From: Cyanobacteria bacterium RI_101
GTDB lineage: Bacteria; Cyanobacteriota; Cyanobacteriia; Cyanobacteriales; Microcystaceae
Length of the DNA stretch: 36,124 nucleotides
Reading direction: 5' to 3'
Assembly (NCBI GenBank): GCA_016471375.1
Contig: WGLZ01000065.1
Coordinates: 1 to 36,124 of the forward strand
In this document: positions 8,178 through 17,067 of the stretch, piece after piece
How the letters are laid out: the number at the start of each line of letters is the position of its first letter
Position numbering within the stretch: position 1 is the first letter of the stretch
The notes under the pieces: model-generated
Told to the model about the DNA's origin: nothing
Databases searched by the model: none
Seen by the model: the letters and a program-made list of their open reading frames with translations, nothing else
Translations under genes and position numbers: made by a program

Positions 8178-9482
8178 ATGGTTTGGTTTCAAGGGATTCA
8201 TCCGCGACTTAAAGATATTTTCAGCGCCGACTCTGGAGAGCGCGGCGGGATCCAAGGCGGGGTTAGCGCCGAGGCTCAATGGAGGGCGGCCCTGGGAACG
8301 GTGGAAGAATGGCTGTTAACGGAGCCGACCGGAGGATTGTGTCTCGCCGGCCCGGCGCCGATTTTCCATAATCCGGCTCTAACCCAAGCGGTGTTTACCC
8401 CCGGCGCTTGGCGTCATTTTCTGCCCCTCCCCGGCGCCGAGGATTTGACCAGCCCCGGAGCTTGGGAAATTCCCCTACTGCCTCAAGATCCCCTGGCGCA
8501 AGAGCAATTTTGTTTAATCGCCGCGCCCCAGTTTAAACTACTTCTCCTATTAAGCGAAACCGAGGCGGGAGAGTCCCAATTTGACTTTACCTTTGACCCG
8601 GAGGCGATCCAGTCCGCTTGGCTCAGCCTTCGCTCTCGTTTGCTCCTCCTCCAGGCGCCCCAACTGGCTCCCCTGGAGGAACTGTGGCAAACCCTGACTC
8701 CCCCGGCGCCGGACTATCGTCTCGTCACCCGTTTTTGCCAAGCGCTACTGAACCATCTCCCCCCGCCGACCCCTAAACCGGCGCCCAGTCTCGACGTGGA
8801 ACTCCTGCGGGCGCTCACCCACGAAATCCGCACGCCCCTGACCAGTATTCGCACCCTGACCCGCCTTCTGCTCCGGCGCGCCGACCTCTCCCCCGAGGCC
8901 CAAAAACGAGTGCAGGCCATCGACCAGGAATGCACCGAGCAAATCGACCGCATGGAGTTGATTTTTCGGGCCGCCGAACTCCAGGATCGGCGCCTTTCCC
9001 AAACCGGCGTCACCCTCGGGGACACGGCGCTGGATCAAGTGTTTAAGGCCAGTATTCCCCGCTGGCGCCGCCAAGCTCAACGGCATCGGGTAGATTTACA
9101 GGTAGAATTGCCCGCCAGCCTACCCCAGGTGATCAGCGACTCCATTTTATTAGATCAAGTGCTCACAGGGCTGATTGAGAAATTTGTGCGCAGGCTATCG
9201 GGAGGGGGACAAATTCGCCTCTGCGTCAGCGCCGCCGGCCCCCGCCTCAAGGTGCGATTTCACACCCAATCCAGCGACCAATTGAATCCCCTCAAGGCCC
9301 TAGGGGCGCTGTTGATGTTCCAGCCGGAAACCGGCTCCCTTTGTCTGAATTGGGACGTCACTAAAAATCTGTTTCAGACCCTCGGCGGCAAACTCACCGT
9401 CCGTCGGCGCTCGCCCCAGGAAGAAGAGTTAACCATTTATCTACCCCTTGGCAAGCCGTCAATGGAAACCCCGCTTTCTTAG
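8178..9482 (+). CDS. sensor histidine kinase with degenerate ATPase domain
   Basis: This 434-residue soluble protein has no membrane segment. The N-terminal 200 residues are an unrecognised sensor-like region. The dimerisation/phosphoacceptor helix is clear: LLRALTHEIRTPLTSIRTL (about 209-227, phospho-His215). The C-terminal part has an HATPase layout (SDSILLDQVLTGLIEKFVRRLSGG, then a final LGGKLTVRRR strand), but the N-box asparagine is replaced (LIEKF where NLLxNA is usual) and I see no DxGxG G1 box. It may therefore autophosphorylate poorly, or act through a partner kinase or as a scaffold. No response regulator is adjacent. The start is the ATG at 8178. Confidence 0.85.
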   Translation: MVWFQGIHPRLKDIFSADSGERGGIQGGVSAEAQWRAALGTVEEWLLTEPTGGLCLAGPAPIFHNPALTQAVFTPGAWRHFLPLPGAEDLTSPGAWEIPLLPQDPLAQEQFCLIAAPQFKLLLLLSETEAGESQFDFTFDPEAIQSAWLSLRSRLLLLQAPQLAPLEELWQTLTPPAPDYRLVTRFCQALLNHLPPPTPKPAPSLDVELLRALTHEIRTPLTSIRTLTRLLLRRADLSPEAQKRVQAIDQECTEQIDRMELIFRAAELQDRRLSQTGVTLGDTALDQVFKASIPRWRRQAQRHRVDLQVELPASLPQVISDSILLDQVLTGLIEKFVRRLSGGGQIRLCVSAAGPRLKVRFHTQSSDQLNPLKALGALLMFQPETGSLCLNWDVTKNLFQTLGGKLTVRRRSPQEEELTIYLPLGKPSMETPLS

Positions 9483-9590
9483 CGGATGGTTAATGATGTT
9501 TAATAAGGGCGAGAGGCAGAACCCTGTTGGCGGACGGCTTAAGTTAGCTATGATTTTGATCGCTAATAACCGCTCCCTAAAATCTATTTC

Positions 9591-10646
9591 ATGTTCTTTG
9601 ATCTCCGCGCCTGCGCCCCTAACTTGGATTATTGGTATTGCGTCGCCCTTGGAACAGAATTAACCGCTGGGCGCCCTTTAGCGGCGAGCGTTTGGGGTCA
9701 GTCCGTCGTTCTTTTCCGAGATCCCCAGGGACAAGTTCAAGCTCTAGAGGATCGGTGTCCCCACCGACAAGTGCGACTCAGCGCCGGTCAGGTGATTGAC
9801 GGTCAGCTAGAGTGCGCTTACCATGGCTGGCGTTTTGATAGTCGGGGACAGTGCGTCCAGATTCCCTACCTAGAAAAGGGACAGAAGATTCCCCCCTGTC
9901 AGATTCGGAATTACCCCGTCCGGGAACAGGACGGCTTCATTTGGCTCTATCCGGGGGATTTAGCGGTTTTGGCCCAAACTGGGCGGGAACCCCTGGCCTT
10001 GCCGGAGTGGGAGCATCTTAATTATATTGGCAGTTGCGCGCCCTTTTCTTGTCCGGGGCATTTCTCCTTTTTGATTGAGAATTTAATGGACATGCACCAC
10101 GGTCATCTCCACGACCAGCACCAAGCCTGGGCCGGGGCGCGATTAGAGAAAATCGCCGGCGCCGATGAGGAAGTCACCGCCTATTACCAAGCCCAGAGCT
10201 ATTATAAAATCGATAAAATCTGGTCGATTTCTCAACTCTTTTTCCCCGCCCTCCGGCGCCTCCACCCGGACCCCCTGACGGTATCCTACGCCTATCCCCA
10301 CTGGCGGGCGACCCTCGGCGCCGATTTTAAGATTTATTGTCTGTTTTGCCCGGTCAGTCCGACGGAAACGAAGGCTTATTTAGTCCATTTCACCTCTTTG
10401 GAAGCCTTCCCCAAATTACATCAATCGCCGTTGCCTATTCGGCGCTTTTTAAAAACCAAACTCTCGGGAACCGCTCGCCCCTTGTTAAAGAATCTCATTC
10501 GTCAGGACGTCGCCATGATTGCCCAGGAACAGGAGGCTTTTTTGACCGACCCCCAGCGCCGTAGTTACGAAGTCAATCCCGCCATCGCCCAAACGCAAAA
10601 ATTAATCCGGCGCTTGGCGCCAGAAAGGAGAGTCGCGCAAAGCTAA
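9591..10646 (+). CDS. Rieske 2Fe-2S oxygenase, LLS1/pheophorbide-oxygenase-like
   Basis: This 351-residue protein has an N-terminal Rieske domain with CPH (Cys56, His58) and CAYH (Cys75, His78) ligating the 2Fe-2S cluster. A C-terminal oxygenase domain holds the mononuclear iron motif IENLMDMHHGHLH (Asp167 and His169-174). Relatives include plant pheophorbide a oxygenase/LLS1, chlorophyllide a oxygenase and Tic55, and cyanobacterial homologues are annotated as cell-death-suppressor (LLS1-like) proteins. The substrate is unknown. The His spacing in the iron motif (D-x-H-x4-H) differs by one from the common D-x2-H-x4-H. A reductase partner is not adjacent. It lies 109 bp after the kinase. Confidence 0.85.
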   Translation: MFFDLRACAPNLDYWYCVALGTELTAGRPLAASVWGQSVVLFRDPQGQVQALEDRCPHRQVRLSAGQVIDGQLECAYHGWRFDSRGQCVQIPYLEKGQKIPPCQIRNYPVREQDGFIWLYPGDLAVLAQTGREPLALPEWEHLNYIGSCAPFSCPGHFSFLIENLMDMHHGHLHDQHQAWAGARLEKIAGADEEVTAYYQAQSYYKIDKIWSISQLFFPALRRLHPDPLTVSYAYPHWRATLGADFKIYCLFCPVSPTETKAYLVHFTSLEAFPKLHQSPLPIRRFLKTKLSGTARPLLKNLIRQDVAMIAQEQEAFLTDPQRRSYEVNPAIAQTQKLIRRLAPERRVAQS

Positions 10647-10649
10647 AGC

Positions 10650-10811
10650 TTACAGATAAAAGTCGGTAAGATTGGAGATGATTTTACTCTCCTCAAGCCA
10701 AAGCGGGCGAATAGACTGAACGCGCTGAACAATCCATCCTAAGGTTGATTTTTGAGTCGATTTCTTGGTATCGACCCGCGGAATGTAGACTTTACGCCGT
10801 CGCGAACCCAT
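10650..10811 (-). CDS. small basic ORF of unknown function, 53 residues
   Basis: A complete small frame runs from ATG at 10811 to TAA at 10650, filling most of the gap between the Rieske gene and ruvA on the opposite strand. The protein begins MGSRRRKVYIPRVDTKK and ends EESKIISNLTDFYL. The basic N-terminus and ordinary residue usage make it look like a real peptide, but there is no good Shine-Dalgarno and I recognise no family. Part of the region repeats itself loosely (ccatcctaaggttgat near 10735, ccatcctagggttaac near 10808), so a chance frame is possible. Confidence 0.4.
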   Translation of the reverse strand: MGSRRRKVYIPRVDTKKSTQKSTLGWIVQRVQSIRPLWLEESKIISNLTDFYL

Positions 10812-10875
10812 CCTAGGGTTAACTTATCTTATCTTCCCTTTCCTGATATCTGTCATTTGATATCTGTCATCTGTA

Positions 10876-11511
10876 ATGATCCAATTTCTGAAAGGCGCCT
10901 ACGAGACCTGCGGCCCCACCCCCCAGGGGCGCTGGTTGTTAATTCTGGACGTCAACGGCGTCGGCTACGAAATCCAAATCGCGAAACGCTGGGGCGCCGA
11001 CCTGCAAACCCAAAAGCCGTCCTCCCTTCAGGTCTTTGTCCAACTGCAAATCCGGGAGGAAAACCCCCGTCTCTACGGCTTTAGCTCCCAGGCGGAGCGG
11101 GAACTCTTTGGGCAACTCGTCGCCGTGACCGGAGTCGGCGCTCAGTTAGCCTTGGCCCTGTTGGATACCCTAGGGCTAGAAGGACTAATACAGGCGGTGA
11201 TAACCGGCAACCTGAACCAACTCTGCAAAACGCCGGGGGTGGGCAAAAAAAGCGCCGAGCGTCTAGCGTTGGAGCTAAAGGATAAACTCTCCCAGTGGCG
11301 GGCGGTCTTGAACCTAGCGCCGGGCGCGGAGGGGGTTTCTCTACCCCCGAACCTGCTGGAAGAAGTGGAGTTGACCCTGGTGGCGCTGGGTTACTCGGAA
11401 ATGGAAATTAACGGCGCTTTAAGTTATTTAGCTCAACAGGGGGATTATCAAAACAGCGCCGACCCGGAAACCTGGATTCGCGGCGCCGTCGTTTGGCTCA
11501 GTCGGTCTTAA
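10876..11511 (+). CDS. ruvA: Holliday junction branch-migration protein RuvA
   Basis: RuvA binds four-way junctions and loads the RuvB motor. The 211-residue protein has the three expected domains: an N-terminal OB fold (MIQFLKGAYE... about 1-65), the tandem helix-hairpin-helix region with LVAVTGVGAQLALALLD and LCKTPGVGKKSAERLALELKDKL (about 77-138), and a C-terminal RuvB-interacting three-helix domain (about 155-205, LTLVALGYSEMEINGAL). Length and order are normal. RuvB and RuvC are not adjacent, as is common in cyanobacteria. The stop lies 3 bp from the end of the convergent desA gene, leaving almost no space for a terminator. Confidence 0.95.
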   Translation: MIQFLKGAYETCGPTPQGRWLLILDVNGVGYEIQIAKRWGADLQTQKPSSLQVFVQLQIREENPRLYGFSSQAERELFGQLVAVTGVGAQLALALLDTLGLEGLIQAVITGNLNQLCKTPGVGKKSAERLALELKDKLSQWRAVLNLAPGAEGVSLPPNLLEEVELTLVALGYSEMEINGALSYLAQQGDYQNSADPETWIRGAVVWLSRS

Positions 11512-11513
11512 CC

Positions 11514-12542
11514 CTAAGCGCTTTTTCGCAAAGAGGCAAAGGTGCGATAACCCGTCTCAGGATCGTAGAGGTGGCACTGGTCGCCGATCTCTTTCATCAG
11601 ACTCCAATTAAAGCGGCGCTGGTGAATGACGGCGCCCCAATTTTCCTCAACGCTGGCGTGGGCCCGACGGAGATTGTAAGAGGGAATGGCGACGGAGAGG
11701 TGGTGGGGAATGTGGACATTAATATCGTGGCAGAGGATTTCCACCCATTTGGGATAATCGCAATGCACCGTGCCCTTTAACTGGGCTTCTCCGGCACTCC
11801 ACTGGTCGGCGGGAGTGAATTTAATTTCTGGGATGGTGTGGTGAACGATGGTAAAGGTGCTCATCCAGAAGTGATAGACCAGCCAGGGCATGAGCCAGAA
11901 TTTCACAAAACCCCAAACGCCCGTGGTCAGGATTAAAGTCGGAAAAACCACGGCGCCGAAGAGAACCACCACGGCGATGGAGAGCTTGACCTTACCCTGA
12001 TCCCGCTCGGAAAAATTAGACAGTTTAAAATGCAACAGCGCCCAGTGGAAGATGGAGCCAATCCACCAAAAGCGGCCCCGGATGGCCCGGTAAAAGAGTT
12101 TAACGACGGGGTGAGCGGCTTCGTAGGCCTCCGGCGTCCAGACGTCCCAAGCGTTATCCACTTCTAACTTGTTGGTGTGGAGATGGTGATGGTCGTGGAG
12201 CAAGCGCCAGGGGTGAAAGGGATAAATTAGGGGCATAAGGGCGATATGGCCCACCAAATCATTCACCCAAGGGCGCCGGGCAAAAGAGCGGTGCCCGCCG
12301 TCATGGCCGATAACGAACCAACCGGTTAACGCGGTGCCGGTAAAAATCCAAGTCAGCGGCAAACAGTACCAGGGAAGGTAGATAATGCCCAAATAGCCGA
12401 CTACCGTGGCGGCTAGGGTTAGGAGAACCGAAAGCCAGGCTCGGGTCATATTTTTTTCAAAACAATCCTTGGGGATCGTCTTGACAATGTCTTTAAGTTG
12501 CAGGGGAGTCCCGGCGGCGGTACGGTCGGTCGTTGCGGTCAT
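11514..12542 (-). CDS. desA: acyl-lipid delta-12 fatty acid desaturase
   Basis: This membrane di-iron desaturase introduces the delta-12 double bond into membrane-lipid acyl chains using ferredoxin, and governs fluidity at low temperature. The 342-residue protein shows the three histidine boxes: HDGGH (80-84), HDHHH (116-120) and HIPHH near 287. Hydrophobic segments occur at about 38-75, 95-108, and after 185. The terminal pattern [21 protein letters not shown] is characteristic of DesA. Delta-15 DesB proteins share the boxes, but the length (Synechocystis DesA is 351) and overall resemblance favour DesA. It converges on ruvA with a 2-bp gap. Confidence 0.9.
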   Translation of the reverse strand: MTATTDRTAAGTPLQLKDIVKTIPKDCFEKNMTRAWLSVLLTLAATVVGYLGIIYLPWYCLPLTWIFTGTALTGWFVIGHDGGHRSFARRPWVNDLVGHIALMPLIYPFHPWRLLHDHHHLHTNKLEVDNAWDVWTPEAYEAAHPVVKLFYRAIRGRFWWIGSIFHWALLHFKLSNFSERDQGKVKLSIAVVVLFGAVVFPTLILTTGVWGFVKFWLMPWLVYHFWMSTFTIVHHTIPEIKFTPADQWSAGEAQLKGTVHCDYPKWVEILCHDINVHIPHHLSVAIPSYNLRRAHASVEENWGAVIHQRRFNWSLMKEIGDQCHLYDPETGYRTFASLRKSA

Positions 12543-12601
12543 GGGGGGGAAAAGCTCTCCGTAAAAGGCAGTGGGCCAAAAATTCCGCTTCTCTGTGGCT
12601 C

Positions 12602-12629
12602 TCTATAAAAAATCCCCTAGAGGGGGCAA
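12602..12629 (-). promoter_or_regulatory. candidate desA promoter
   Basis: On the minus strand TTGCCC (12624-12629) and TATAGA (12602-12607) are 16 bp apart, about 60 bp before the desA ATG. The spacer contains a short palindrome (CCCCTCTAGGGG-like). It is supported only by sequence resemblance to sigma70 sites. Confidence 0.35.
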
Positions 12630-12770
12630 TAGATTACTACAGAGCGATACAGGAATTTAAAAGGGCATTCTAACAGGTTAGAGTGGGGAAAAGCGGCCGA
12701 TTCGATGAAAAAAAGTTACAAACCTTTACATTTATAGCACGTCCCCGCCGTTCCCTTGACCTCGAACCCT

Positions 12771-13577
12771 ATGAAAAGAGTCCTGTTTCCCTTACTGACC
12801 GGCGCCCTTTGCAGCGCCGCCCTGCTTTTACCGCCCTTCAGTCCGGCGCCGGCGCTCCTGGCCCAGGACAACGCCCACAATAGCCGCAACGCCTTGGATT
12901 GGCCGGGGGTTTATCGGGGCGTGATTCCCTGCGGCGCCGCTCAATGCGAAGGGATCGAGATGTTTGTGACCCTACGTCAGAATCTCACCTATCAACAGGA
13001 AATCCGCTACCTCGGTAAAGCGGGTCAGGTCTTTAATCAGGCCGGAACTTTTGTCTGGAACCCGGCGGGGAGCGAGATTACCCTCAAGCCTAACCGGGGG
13101 GAAACCAGCTATTTTAAAGTCGGGGAAAATCAATTGATTCTCTTAAACTCGCCGGGTAAACCCAAGGGCGAGGGTTACCGTCTCCAAAAAATCGCCTCCG
13201 CAACCGATACAACGCCTGACGCCTCCCTCACCAACACCTACTGGAAACTGACAGAACTGCGGGGCAAGCCCATCACCCCCGGCGCTGAGCAAAAACGAGA
13301 AATTCATTTGATCTTACAAACGCAAAATAACCGAGTTCAGGGCTTCGCCGGTTGCAACCGTTTTCAGGGAGAATACGCCCTAGAGGAAAAAAACGGGCGT
13401 CTGCGCTTCTCTCCCCTGATGACGACGAAAATGGCCTGTCCGGCGCTGGCGCTGGAAACGGAGTTTTTAAAAGCCCTAGAAATGGCGGATTCCTTTAGCG
13501 TCAAAGGGGATACTCTGAGTCTAAATAAAGGACGGATGGCGCCCCTGGCCAAATTCCAAGCCGTCTATCTGCGTTAG
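12771..13577 (+). CDS. NlpE-like plus META-domain envelope protein
   Basis: This 268-residue exported protein starts at the ATG at 12771; an upstream TTG at 12756 is in frame but has no advantage. Its hydrophobic signal peptide ends near PAPALLAQ (about 31). Domain 1 (about 40-140) is NlpE-like: WPGVYRGVIPCGAAQCEGIEM with two cysteines as in the copper-resistance/Cpx-activating lipoprotein family, then LTYQQEIRYLGK. Domain 2 (about 155-268) is a META/HslJ domain: NTYWKLTELRGKPI, AGCNRFQGEY, SPLMTTKMACP. Both domains are associated with envelope or heat and antibiotic stress. No lipobox is evident, so it may be soluble in the periplasm. It ends 5 bp before hrcA, so the two are almost certainly cotranscribed. 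Confidence 0.85.
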   Translation: MKRVLFPLLTGALCSAALLLPPFSPAPALLAQDNAHNSRNALDWPGVYRGVIPCGAAQCEGIEMFVTLRQNLTYQQEIRYLGKAGQVFNQAGTFVWNPAGSEITLKPNRGETSYFKVGENQLILLNSPGKPKGEGYRLQKIASATDTTPDASLTNTYWKLTELRGKPITPGAEQKREIHLILQTQNNRVQGFAGCNRFQGEYALEEKNGRLRFSPLMTTKMACPALALETEFLKALEMADSFSVKGDTLSLNKGRMAPLAKFQAVYLR

Positions 13578-13582
13578 AGGTT

Positions 13583-14653
13583 ATGAAAAACGATTTAATT
13601 CTCAACCAGCGCCATCAAGGGATTCTCAAGGCCACTATTCAGCGCTACATCGCCACCGCTGAACCCGTCGGCTCCAAAACCCTGGCGGAAGAGTATAACT
13701 TTTCGGTAAGTTCCGCCACTATCCGCAACGCCCTCAGTTATCTCGAAAAAGTGGGCTTGCTCTACCAGCCCCATGTCTCCGCGGGACGGATTCCCTCCGA
13801 CGGCGGCTACCGGCATTATGTGGATCAGCTTCTCTCTACCCAGACGGAGCCGCCCTTAACGGTGAAGCAATCTCTCCGGCGCCGTCTCCGTCAGGAGAGT
13901 TGGAGCGTTGAGACCCTGATCCAACGCGCGGCCCAAATTCTGGCCAGCATTAGCGGCTATATCGCCCTGATTACCTTACCCCAAACCGACGCCGTGCAAC
14001 TGCGCCACCTCCAGTTGGTGCCCCTCTCGCCTCGACAGGTGATGATGGTGCTGGTCTTGGACGGCTACCAGACCCATTCCGTGCCTCTGGATCTGCCCCC
14101 GGCGCCGCCCCTGGGTTCCGAGCCGGAGCATCTGGAAGAAGAATTGCAACTCCTCTCTAATTTTCTCAACCGCAAATTGCGGGGTCAGACCCTCCAGGGA
14201 TTGGGAGAATTGGATTGGCAAGAACTGGATCAAGAGTTTGCGGCCTACGCCGACTTTTTAGGCGCTTTGTTGAAACAGTTACGGGCCTGCCTACAGCCCG
14301 CCTTGACGGCGCCGTTGGTGATTCAAGGCGTGTCGGAAATGATTCGCCAACCGGAATTTTCTCAACTAGAGCAAGTGCAAATGTTGCTCCATCTCCTGGA
14401 GCAGGAGCAAAACGCCCTTTTTCCCTTAATTTTTGAAGTCTCCCCAGCGCCGACGACGGGCGCCAAGGTCAGCATCGGCGCCGAAAATCCCCTAAAACCC
14501 ATGCAAGCCTGCACCTTGATTTCCTCCCTCTACCGCCAGGGGCAAATTCCCGTGGGGAGCGTGAATATCATCGGCCCCACCCGCATGAGCTACGAGCAAA
14601 CCATTCCCCTGGTGGAATCTACCGCTCATTACCTTTCGGAGGTGTTGAGTTGA
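13583..14653 (+). CDS. hrcA: heat-inducible transcription repressor HrcA
   Basis: HrcA binds CIRCE operators upstream of groESL and related chaperone genes and releases them on heat shock. In the 356-residue protein the N-terminal winged helix is clear: NQRHQGILKATIQRYIATAEPVGSKTLAE and SSATIRNALSYLEKVGLLYQPHVSAGRIPSDGGYRHYVD (about 8-90). The GAF-like middle and the C-terminal dimerisation part (ISSLYRQGQIPVGSVNIIGPTRMSYE, about 310-337) follow the family. I found no CIRCE palindrome (TTAGCACTC) in the window, so its targets lie elsewhere. It sits between an envelope stress gene and a barrel-like gene, and overlaps the latter by 4 bp. Confidence 0.95.
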   Translation: MKNDLILNQRHQGILKATIQRYIATAEPVGSKTLAEEYNFSVSSATIRNALSYLEKVGLLYQPHVSAGRIPSDGGYRHYVDQLLSTQTEPPLTVKQSLRRRLRQESWSVETLIQRAAQILASISGYIALITLPQTDAVQLRHLQLVPLSPRQVMMVLVLDGYQTHSVPLDLPPAPPLGSEPEHLEEELQLLSNFLNRKLRGQTLQGLGELDWQELDQEFAAYADFLGALLKQLRACLQPALTAPLVIQGVSEMIRQPEFSQLEQVQMLLHLLEQEQNALFPLIFEVSPAPTTGAKVSIGAENPLKPMQACTLISSLYRQGQIPVGSVNIIGPTRMSYEQTIPLVESTAHYLSEVLS

Positions 14654-15321
14654 AGGAGAGGCAAAGCTTAATTCATTTACTCCTAATCCTAGGCGGTCTC
14701 GGCGCCGGCCCGCTCTTGGCCCAACCGGATCTGGATTTACCCCCGGAAGTGTGGGACTCCAGCCCCCTCCTCCAACGCTGGGCCGAGGAAATCCCCGACG
14801 TCTTGACCGATATTCGGGAAGAGCCGAGTTTTCGTCCCCTGGTTCGTCTGGGCTATACCTATTTTCCCGAACCCGGCGCTCGTAGCGGTCTGGGGATTGG
14901 GGCGGAAGATCTATTCCTAGAGCGCCGGCAACCCTGGAGCCTCAGCGCCGACTATCAAACCAGCTTCGGCGCTCAACAAAGCGGCGGCGTTGACGGTCAA
15001 TACTATCTTTTACCCCTGGGATATAAAGTCAATTTCACGCCCCTGGTGGGTTATCGGTTTCTGCAAAGCGAGTTAGACACCGTCCAAGGACTCTCCCTCG
15101 GCATGAAACTGCGGGTGTCCCTCTCCCCCACCGGCGCCGCGGATCTGCGACTCAGTCAACAGTTCATCGCTCCCGCCAGCAACCGGGAGGGCGGCGTAAC
15201 CACGCTCTCCCTCGGTTACGCTTTAACGCCCTCTTGGCGCCTCGCTGTCACCCTCCAACAGCAAAATTCCCCGGCCCAGAAAAATAACAGCGCCGGACTC
15301 TATCTTGAATTTTTGAACTGA
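14650..15321 (+). CDS. exported beta-rich hypothetical protein
   Basis: This 223-residue protein begins with TTG overlapping the hrcA stop (TTGA). No later ATG preserves the signal peptide, so the TTG start is likely and translational coupling is probable. A hydrophobic signal (LIHLLLILGGLGAGPLLAQ, about 7-25) is followed by alternating polar and hydrophobic strands with frequent Gly, Tyr and Gln (LGYTYFP, LSADYQTSFGAQQSGG, LGYKVNFTPLVGYRF), ending LYLEFLN. A short outer-membrane or periplasmic beta-barrel is plausible. I do not recognise a named family. Its operon position points to an envelope role. Confidence 0.7.
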   Translation: MKERQSLIHLLLILGGLGAGPLLAQPDLDLPPEVWDSSPLLQRWAEEIPDVLTDIREEPSFRPLVRLGYTYFPEPGARSGLGIGAEDLFLERRQPWSLSADYQTSFGAQQSGGVDGQYYLLPLGYKVNFTPLVGYRFLQSELDTVQGLSLGMKLRVSLSPTGAADLRLSQQFIAPASNREGGVTTLSLGYALTPSWRLAVTLQQQNSPAQKNNSAGLYLEFLN

Positions 15322-15363
15322 GCGCCGGGTAAACCGCAGGGGCTGGCTCGCCCAATCTTTGGT

Positions 15364-15648
15364 TTAGGGATTGGGGAGCAATCCAAAAAACTTAACGGCG
15401 CCGGCCAAAATGGCGGCGACGATAGCGACCAGGATGGAACGGTTGACAAATTCTTGATTTTCTAGCCGTTTCCCTAGCCCGTTGACTTTTTCGTCCAGCG
15501 TCCTGATGTCGCCCCGAATATCAGCTTGAGAGACTTTAAGGTCGGTCAGGTCTTTTTGTATGATATCTAGGTGCTGGTTAAGCTTAGAAAATTCTTGTTT
15601 AAAATCCCCCAAGACTTCCTTGAGGTCGGTTTCGATGGTGGCAGTCAT
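15364..15648 (-). CDS. small coiled-coil protein with C-terminal membrane anchor
   Basis: This 94-residue protein consists of heptad-like repeats (LNQHLDIIQKDLTDLKVSQ and IRGDIRTLDEKVNGLGKRLE, about 22-63) and then one membrane helix (SILVAIVAAILAGAVKFFGLL, about 71-91). It resembles hemolysin-XhlA-like or similar small proteins frequent in cyanobacteria. GGAG about 10 nt upstream of the ATG supports the start. It is convergent with the preceding barrel gene. Function unknown. Confidence 0.75.
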   Translation of the reverse strand: MTATIETDLKEVLGDFKQEFSKLNQHLDIIQKDLTDLKVSQADIRGDIRTLDEKVNGLGKRLENQEFVNRSILVAIVAAILAGAVKFFGLLPNP

Positions 15649-15860
15649 AAACAGGACTCCAGTATTATTTTTTTTCGAGAAAGGGACACTCTAGCCTATT
15701 TCATCCCAGCCCAGAGGGTTAAAACGGGTTGTCGCGACAGTTCATCTTGGCTCAGTAGAGCAAGCCCCAATTCTGGGGGGAACCGGACTCAAAGTTTTCT
15801 AAAGATCTGTTAAGGTCAAGAAAACACTGCCCCTGTCGTCGAATTTGCCCGCTAACCTGT

Positions 15861-17054
15861 ATGTCCAATTCTCCGGCTCGTATCTGCGTCCTTGGGGGCG
15901 GATTTGGCGGTCTCTACACCGCCCTGCGCTTGAGCCAACTGCCTTGGGAACCCCAAACGGCGCCGCAAATCGTTCTCATCGATCAGCAAGACCGCTTTCT
16001 CTTCGCGCCGTTTCTCTACGAATTAGTCACCGGGGAAATGCAAACTTGGGAAGTCGCTCCCCCTTTTAGCGAACTTCTCGCCTCCACGGCCGTTCGCTTT
16101 CTTCAGGCTAAAGTGACCGGTCTCGATCCAGCGAAAAAGCAGGTTTACCTTCAGGACGCCGGGCCCCTAGAGTACGACCAGGTTGTGATCGCCCTGGGGG
16201 GGAGTCAACCGGCGCCGCCCATTCCCGGACTCAAAGAACAGGCTTTGAGCTTTCGCTCCCTAGAAGACGTCACTCGCCTGAAAGAGCGCCTAAAAGTCCT
16301 GGAGCAATCCGGCGCGGAAAAGATCCGAGTCGCTATCGTTGGCGGCGGTTATAGCGGCGCGGAATTGGCCTGTAAACTAGCGGATCGGTTGGGGGAACGG
16401 GGACGCTTGCGTTTAATCGAACGGAGTGAAACCGTTCTAGCCGCCTCCCCGGAATACAATCGCCTGGCGGCGCTGGCGGCGCTGGAGTCGAAGGGCGTTT
16501 GGATTGATTACAATACGGAACTGGTTTCCCTCGGCGCCGAGGAAATGACCCTGCGTTTTCAAGGACAGGAAGAAACCCTGCCGGTGGATCTCCTGCTCTG
16601 GACGGCGGGAACCGGAGTTTCGGACTTAATTCGCGCCCTCCCCTTACCCCATAGCGACTCGGAGCGCCTGCCGGTCAGCCCCTATTTGCAAGTTCAGGAT
16701 CATCCCGAGATTTACGCTCTCGGAGACGCCGCCGTCGGCGTGGACGCCAGCGGGCAAGGGGTTCCCTCCACGGCCCAGGTCGCGTTTCAACAGGCCGACT
16801 ATTGCGCTTGGAATCTCTGGGCCAGTTTAACCGGGCGTCCCCTTTTGCCCTTCCGCTATCAAGCGCTCGGGGAAATGTTGGCGCTGGGAACCGACAGCGC
16901 CGCCTTAAGCGGTTTGGGCCTCAAGCTCTCCGGGCCCCTAGCGGCCATCGCCCGGCGTCTGGTTTATCTCTACCGCTTTCCCACCTGGGAGCATCAGGTG
17001 ACGGTGGGCGTTAATTGGTTAGTCCAGCCTTGGCTACAACGTCCCTCGCAATAG
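15861..17054 (+). CDS. ndbB: type 2 NAD(P)H dehydrogenase, NdbB-like
   Basis: This FAD-dependent NAD(P)H:quinone oxidoreductase of 397 residues has the FAD dinucleotide fold at the N-terminus (ICVLGGGFGGLYTALRL, about 8-24) and the NAD(P) fold in the middle (VAIVGGGYSGAELACKLADRLG, about 156-177). The second FAD motif follows (EIYALGDAAV, about 287-296), then a C-terminal hydrophobic, membrane-associating segment (LARRLVYLYRF-like, about 360-375). It best resembles NdbB, which in Synechocystis reduces demethylphylloquinone before its methylation to phylloquinone (vitamin K1) for PSI. NdbA and NdbC are paralogues, so the letter is tentative. Its 3' end faces a Coq4-family gene 13 bp away. Confidence 0.82.
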   Translation: MSNSPARICVLGGGFGGLYTALRLSQLPWEPQTAPQIVLIDQQDRFLFAPFLYELVTGEMQTWEVAPPFSELLASTAVRFLQAKVTGLDPAKKQVYLQDAGPLEYDQVVIALGGSQPAPPIPGLKEQALSFRSLEDVTRLKERLKVLEQSGAEKIRVAIVGGGYSGAELACKLADRLGERGRLRLIERSETVLAASPEYNRLAALAALESKGVWIDYNTELVSLGAEEMTLRFQGQEETLPVDLLLWTAGTGVSDLIRALPLPHSDSERLPVSPYLQVQDHPEIYALGDAAVGVDASGQGVPSTAQVAFQQADYCAWNLWASLTGRPLLPFRYQALGEMLALGTDSAALSGLGLKLSGPLAAIARRLVYLYRFPTWEHQVTVGVNWLVQPWLQRPSQ

Positions 17055-17067
17055 ACCGGCGCTCCCG

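Noticed and set aside
13400-13582. CIRCE operator upstream of hrcA
   Set aside because: No TTAGCACTC-N9-GAGTGCTAA-like palindrome there or elsewhere in the window.
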